NCBI GenBank assembly: GCA_030746455.1
Contig: JASLMQ010000725.1
Span: 1 to 9,306, forward strand
Direction: 5' to 3'
Length of the DNA stretch: 9,306 nucleotides
Source: Candidatus Latescibacterota bacterium
Lineage (GTDB): Bacteria; Latescibacterota; UBA2968; GCA-2709665
Both the position numbers and the translations under genes were made by a program. The notes beneath the pieces are model-generated. The model was given only the letters and a program-made list of their open reading frames with translations. It made no database searches and was not told where the DNA came from. This document shows positions 6,586 to 9,306 of the stretch, in pieces. Every line of letters begins with the position of its first letter. The first letter of the stretch is position 1.

Positions 6586-7116
6586 CTACCCCGCACCCTC
6601 CTGTCCACGATCCGGAGCTGGCCCCGGCAGGCAGTGCCCGGATCGCTCGAGCAGGTCTTCCAGCTCGCGGATCGCGTCGACACCCTCCCGACGGATGCGC
6701 GCCTCCTGCCGTGCGATCCTGTCCAGGTTCTCGTCGCTGAGTGCCCCTTCGGCGTGGCAGGCCTGGACCTCGTCCCGGTCCAGCACGACCACATCGCCAT
6801 CGGGTCTGTACCAGAGGTCGAGCATCAGGTCCAGATACTCGACACGATCGGCCTCGACCCTCTGGTCACGGCAGACGTGGAAGAGGTGACCCGCCAGTCG
6901 GCCGTCCGAACCGTGCATCCGCCACAGGACCCATCCCCCACCGTCCCGGTAGTGGCCCAATGTGATCGAGCCCGCCTCCAGGCGGATTCCGTCGACCTGC
7001 CAGGGTCGATCGCTCACATATTGGAGAAGCGCGAAGTCCTCGCCGCGTGCCACGAGGTCACAGCAGTACCGCTCGACCGGCTTGTTGACGTGCCGCTTGA
7101 CCTCGAGGATCCTCAT
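6586..7116 (-). CDS. DUF402 / FomD-like protein, possible nucleotide phosphohydrolase
   Basis: A 176-residue protein matching the DUF402 pattern: a beta-barrel-type core with WVLWRMHGSDGRLAGHLFHV (residues 62-81), then the acidic signature RVEYLDLMLDLWYRPDGDVVVLDRDEV (91-117), and a helical, charged C-terminal tail (about 125-158). E93, D96, D100, D113, D115 and E116 are plausible metal ligands. Studied DUF402 members include FomD, which cleaves a cytidylylated intermediate in fosfomycin synthesis, and the staphylococcal nucleoside tri-/diphosphatase Ntdp; the substrate here is unknown. ATG 7116 is chosen because it overlaps the upstream stop in an ATGA junction, implying translational coupling. 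Homology also begins there, and the frame open further upstream is only the small membrane gene read out of frame. It is the last gene of the operon. Confidence 0.8.
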   Translation of the reverse strand: MRILEVKRHVNKPVERYCCDLVARGEDFALLQYVSDRPWQVDGIRLEAGSITLGHYRDGGGWVLWRMHGSDGRLAGHLFHVCRDQRVEADRVEYLDLMLDLWYRPDGDVVVLDRDEVQACHAEGALSDENLDRIARQEARIRREGVDAIRELEDLLERSGHCLPGPAPDRGQEGAG

Positions 7117-7289
7117 CCCACGTGGGTGTCGGTGAGGAGGTAGCATGCCACCATAGCCGCCGCGGCCAGGAGCCAGCATCCCCACTGGAGCTGCTTGGCG
7201 ATCTTCCCCTTCATTCCCGATGAGATCGACTGTCCCAGATAGCAGATTAGGAAGGCCAGCCCGAGGGCGGCTCCGTAGGTCGTAATCAC
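7113..7289 (-). CDS. Small two-helix membrane protein (58 residues), unrecognised
   Basis: A GTG start at 7289 gives MITTYGAALGLAFLICYLGQ and continues to a TGA at 7115-7113, 58 residues in all. Two hydrophobic segments (about residues 5-22 and 37-52, the second with an AAAAMVAC core) are joined by a loop with K27, K29 and K32, suggesting a membrane hairpin with a cytoplasmic loop. AAAGGAGA (7301-7294) is a good ribosome site 5 bases from the GTG. The GTG overlaps the stop of the oxidoreductase gene (GTGA) and its own TGA overlaps the DUF402 start (ATGA), so it exactly bridges the two genes. Third codon positions are GC-rich. I recognise no family. Existence is well supported; function is unknown. 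Confidence 0.8.
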   Translation of the reverse strand: MITTYGAALGLAFLICYLGQSISSGMKGKIAKQLQWGCWLLAAAAMVACYLLTDTHVG

Positions 7290-8365
7290 TGCGTCTCCTT
7301 TCGTTCTCCCGTCAATCTTATCACCTCGCCGGTCTCGGCCGAGGCCACGATGGCGTCGATCACGCGGACCGCCTCGAGCGCCTCCACCGGCCTCACAAGC
7401 AGGTCAGCGCCGTCCAGCAGGACACCGGCGATGTTGTCATAGTACTTCCGGTATGCGCCGCAGACCGGCTTCACCGGCGCGTCCCTCAGGCCGCCTTCGG
7501 CCGCCCGGATCTTGAGCTGATACCGACCGACGTCTTCAGGAATCGGGACGCCGGCGACCCCCATCTTGAGGGCGTCCTCCTGGGGATCCACGCCGTACTT
7601 GCGGAACTGGCCGCTCGATCCCCGAACGTCGAACCGGGGTTTCGGGAAGGCCCAGGCACTTCCCAGCTCGATCAACACCCTCACCCCGCCGGCGAATCGA
7701 AGCAGGCAGAGGCAGGTGGATTCGACGTCGGACTCCCCGGCCGGATACCGGTACTGATGGTCCGCGAAGACTGTCTCCACCGTGGGGCCGAAGAGCTGGA
7801 GCGCCTGATCCACCAGGTGGGCCCCCCAGTCCCGCGTCCTGCCCCCGCCGTGGGCCTTCCAGGCCCGCCAGCCGCTGTGCGGCCCCCCGAACGTCGTGAT
7901 GTTCGATTCGACCGTGTGGATCTCACCCAGCGCCTGCTGCTCCATCAGATCCTGCAGCGTTAGGAAGTCCCCGTCCCAGCGCCGGTTCTGGAACACGCTC
8001 AGCACCACCTGGTTCCGCATCGAGGCCTCGATCATCTCCACCCCTTCGGCCTCGCTCAGGCACATCACCTTGTCGGTCACCAGATGCTTGCCCGCATCCA
8101 TGGCCTGAATGGCCATAGGCGCGTGGGTGTCGTGGGGCGTGGCCAGAATCACCAGGTCGATACACGGATCCGCCAGCAACGCGTCGTACTCGGCGTAGAT
8201 GTCTACGCCGGGGTGTTTGTCGGACGCCTGGCTGCGTCGCTCCTCGGACCGCGAACAGATGGCGCTCAACCGCAGACCCTCTGAGAGCTCGACCAGCGGG
8301 GCGTGGAACACGCGCCCCCCCAACCCGTAGCCCACCAGCCCGACATTGACGGTCTTTCCAACCAT
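7286..8365 (-). CDS. Gfo/Idh/MocA family NAD(P)-dependent oxidoreductase
   Basis: A 359-residue dehydrogenase of the sugar/inositol type. The Rossmann domain opens with VNVGLVGYGLGGRVFHAPLV (GxGxxG at residues 12-17), continues through VILATPHDTHAPMAIQAMDAGKHLVTDK, and carries the lysine of the family motif (K99). The C-terminal domain has GGGRTRDWGAHLVDQALQLFG, with D179 and H183 in the catalytic helix. The family usually has E-K-P; here it is D-K-V, so the proline is lost. Such enzymes oxidise or reduce a sugar or cyclitol carbonyl; the substrate cannot be told. The start could be GTG 8368 or ATG 8365. I prefer the ATG because the AGGGG ribosome site is 8 bases from it (5 from the GTG). It begins 2 bp after the methyltransferase stop, and its own stop overlaps the next gene. 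Confidence 0.9.
   Translation of the reverse strand: MVGKTVNVGLVGYGLGGRVFHAPLVELSEGLRLSAICSRSEERRSQASDKHPGVDIYAEYDALLADPCIDLVILATPHDTHAPMAIQAMDAGKHLVTDKVMCLSEAEGVEMIEASMRNQVVLSVFQNRRWDGDFLTLQDLMEQQALGEIHTVESNITTFGGPHSGWRAWKAHGGGRTRDWGAHLVDQALQLFGPTVETVFADHQYRYPAGESDVESTCLCLLRFAGGVRVLIELGSAWAFPKPRFDVRGSSGQFRKYGVDPQEDALKMGVAGVPIPEDVGRYQLKIRAAEGGLRDAPVKPVCGAYRKYYDNIAGVLLDGADLLVRPVEALEAVRVIDAIVASAETGEVIRLTGERKETQ
7294..7301 (-). promoter_or_regulatory. Ribosome binding site of the small membrane protein gene
   Basis: AAAGGAGA on the minus strand, 5 bases before the GTG at 7289, lies inside the last codons of the oxidoreductase gene. It is the main evidence that the gap between 7116 and 7286 is translated. 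Confidence 0.65.
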
Positions 8366-8367
8366 CA

Positions 8368-9114
8368 CTAGCGCCCCTCTGCCTCGCCCGTCATCGGAAC
8401 GAATCGCACAGGGATGACATCCTTCTCCCGAATGCCGTCCTCCTCCTTCACGAGCAGCATCAGGTCCTGCGCATAGCGTCCAACGGGAATCACCATGCGC
8501 CCGCCCAGCTTGAGCTGGTCCACAAGGGGCTGAGGAATGTGATCGGGGGCCGCGGTCACGATCACCGCGTCGAACGGCGCCTCCTCCGGCCAGCCCCGGT
8601 ATCCATCTCCGAGCCGGGTCGAGATATTGGTGTAGCCCAGCCTTTCCAGCCGGTCGTGTGCCTCCTTCGCAAGGGCCGCCACGATCTCGATCGTGTACAC
8701 GTGGTCGACCAGCTCGGCCAGCACAGCGGCCTGGTACCCGGATCCCGTCCCGATCTCGAGCACGCGCTCGTCTCCGTCAAGGCGCAGCAGCTCCGTCATC
8801 ACCGCTACGATGTAGGGCTGAGAGATCGTCTGCCCTTCCCCGATGGGCATCGCACCGTCGTCGTAGGCTCGGCTCTGGCTGTGCGAGGGTACGAACTCGT
8901 GCCTGGGGATCCTGCGCATCACCTCAAGCACGCGCTGGTCCTTGACCCCCCTGCCCTCGATTTGGATCTTGACCATCTTCTCGCGCATAAGCCGAAACCA
9001 TGCCTCGAGGTCTAGCTCACGACCGTCTCCCCGCGGGGCACCGTCCGCGCATCCCACGCTCATTGCGATGAGCGCGCCCAGGCCCCAGCACACACAACAT
9101 CTCAGTCGATCCAC
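8368..9114 (-). CDS. pcm: Protein-L-isoaspartate O-methyltransferase with N-terminal export signal
   Basis: A 248-residue enzyme that methylates L-isoaspartyl residues with S-adenosylmethionine, starting repair of aged proteins. The core is classic PCMT: IPRHEFVP (residues 69-76), MPIGEGQTISQPYIVAVM (89-106), SAM motif I VLEIGTGSGYQAAVLAEL (118-135), GDGYRGWPEEAPFDAVIVTAAPDHIP (169-194) and LKLGGRMVIPVG (201-212). Ahead of it is a signal-like N-terminus: basic start DRLR, a hydrophobic stretch to about residue 20, then SVGC with C22 as a possible lipobox cysteine (Ser at -3 is atypical). It may be a periplasmic lipoprotein or a cleaved periplasmic enzyme. GTG 9114 is chosen because GGGAGG lies 9 bases upstream; TTG 9120 has only 3 bases of spacing but is an alternative. 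It heads directly into the Gfo/Idh gene, 57 bp after the partial upstream gene. Confidence 0.92.
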   Translation of the reverse strand: MDRLRCCVCWGLGALIAMSVGCADGAPRGDGRELDLEAWFRLMREKMVKIQIEGRGVKDQRVLEVMRRIPRHEFVPSHSQSRAYDDGAMPIGEGQTISQPYIVAVMTELLRLDGDERVLEIGTGSGYQAAVLAELVDHVYTIEIVAALAKEAHDRLERLGYTNISTRLGDGYRGWPEEAPFDAVIVTAAPDHIPQPLVDQLKLGGRMVIPVGRYAQDLMLLVKEEDGIREKDVIPVRFVPMTGEAEGR

Positions 9115-9177
9115 TGGCAATCACCTCCCGTGGCTCGATGGCCCACCAACCCCTGACACCGTCTTCTGACATCCCCC

Positions 9178-9306
9178 TCAGTCTCCATCCGGCCGGGCGT
9201 GCTCGGACGCAATCCGGCGGGCAAGGTCGTCGATCCTGGGGAACATCGCCGGCCCGATGACGAACCTGTTGTCGACCACCAGAACCAGCGGCACAGAACC
9301 CCCCGA
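9178..9306 (-). CDS. C-terminal end of a probable thioredoxin-fold protein (partial)
   Basis: The last 42 residues of a gene entering from the right edge, ending at TGA 9180-9178. The visible part contains GSVPLVLVVDNRFVIGPAMF followed by a short helix (PRIDDLARRIASEH). A small residue and Val before Pro, a buried beta strand, a turn with N-R, a second strand and a Gly, then a C-terminal helix, is the layout of the cis-proline half of thioredoxin/glutaredoxin-like domains. The active-site CxxC half would be outside the window, so the call is tentative. It is on the same strand as the methyltransferase gene and 57 bp upstream of its first likely start candidates, so it probably belongs to the same operon; the gap shows only a TGTCAG direct repeat (plus-strand CTGACA at 9153-9158 and 9166-9171). 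Confidence 0.55.
   Translation of the reverse strand, partial: SGGSVPLVLVVDNRFVIGPAMFPRIDDLARRIASEHARPDGD

Noticed and set aside
6553..7143. 196-residue plus-strand frame antisense to the DUF402 gene
   Set aside because: The opposite strand encodes a clear DUF402 protein; this is a GC-rich shadow.
7134..7155. Strong AGGAGG site followed by ATG on the plus strand
   Set aside because: The ATG is followed by two codons and a TAG, so it can encode nothing; it is the complement of coding sequence in the small membrane gene.

Overview
The window is GC-rich DNA with dense, GC3-biased bacterial genes, several GTG or TTG starts and very short intergenic gaps. It looks like ordinary chromosome rather than a mobile island: I see no transposase, integrase, CRISPR array, rRNA or tRNA. 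MreB/MreC and an exported, lipoprotein-like enzyme suggest a rod-shaped, probably diderm bacterium. A GC-rich environmental phylum would fit (for example one of the FCB/Planctomycetes-type lineages, where Gfo/Idh/MocA oxidoreductases are common), but phylum is inference and cannot be settled here.

Layout. (1) Positions 1-111, minus strand: the 5' end of an unrecognised gene, divergent from (2) an old-yellow-enzyme-type flavin oxidoreductase (260-1732, plus). The 148-bp space between them carries a perfect 14-bp palindrome and a -10-like box usable in both directions. (3) A minus-strand run reading 5228 to 1739: purN, purC, mreB, mreC. It joins two steps of de novo purine synthesis to the cell-shape cytoskeleton and ends 6 bp from the convergent flavoenzyme gene, with no mreD following. 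(4) About 470 bp of non-coding DNA (5229-5698) with divergent promoter candidates, a roughly 210-nt purN leader with competing stems, and a strong GC hairpin in the galU leader. (5) galU (5699-6580, plus), UDP-glucose pyrophosphorylase, with an unusual substitution at a conserved Asp. (6) A tightly coupled minus-strand operon reading 9306 to 6586: the C-terminal end of a probable thioredoxin-fold protein, an isoaspartyl methyltransferase with an export signal, a Gfo/Idh/MocA oxidoreductase, a previously hidden 58-residue two-helix membrane protein, and a DUF402/FomD-like protein. The last three junctions are a 2-bp gap or 4-bp overlaps.

How the genes fit. The purine, Mre and GalU genes are housekeeping (nucleotides, wall elongation, envelope sugar precursors). 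The least ordinary part is the 6586-9306 operon. There a periplasmic-looking protein-repair methyltransferase, a sugar-type dehydrogenase, a small membrane protein and a nucleotide-phosphatase-like protein are translationally coupled. Whether they form a functional unit is unknown, but the small membrane gene is well supported and easy to miss.
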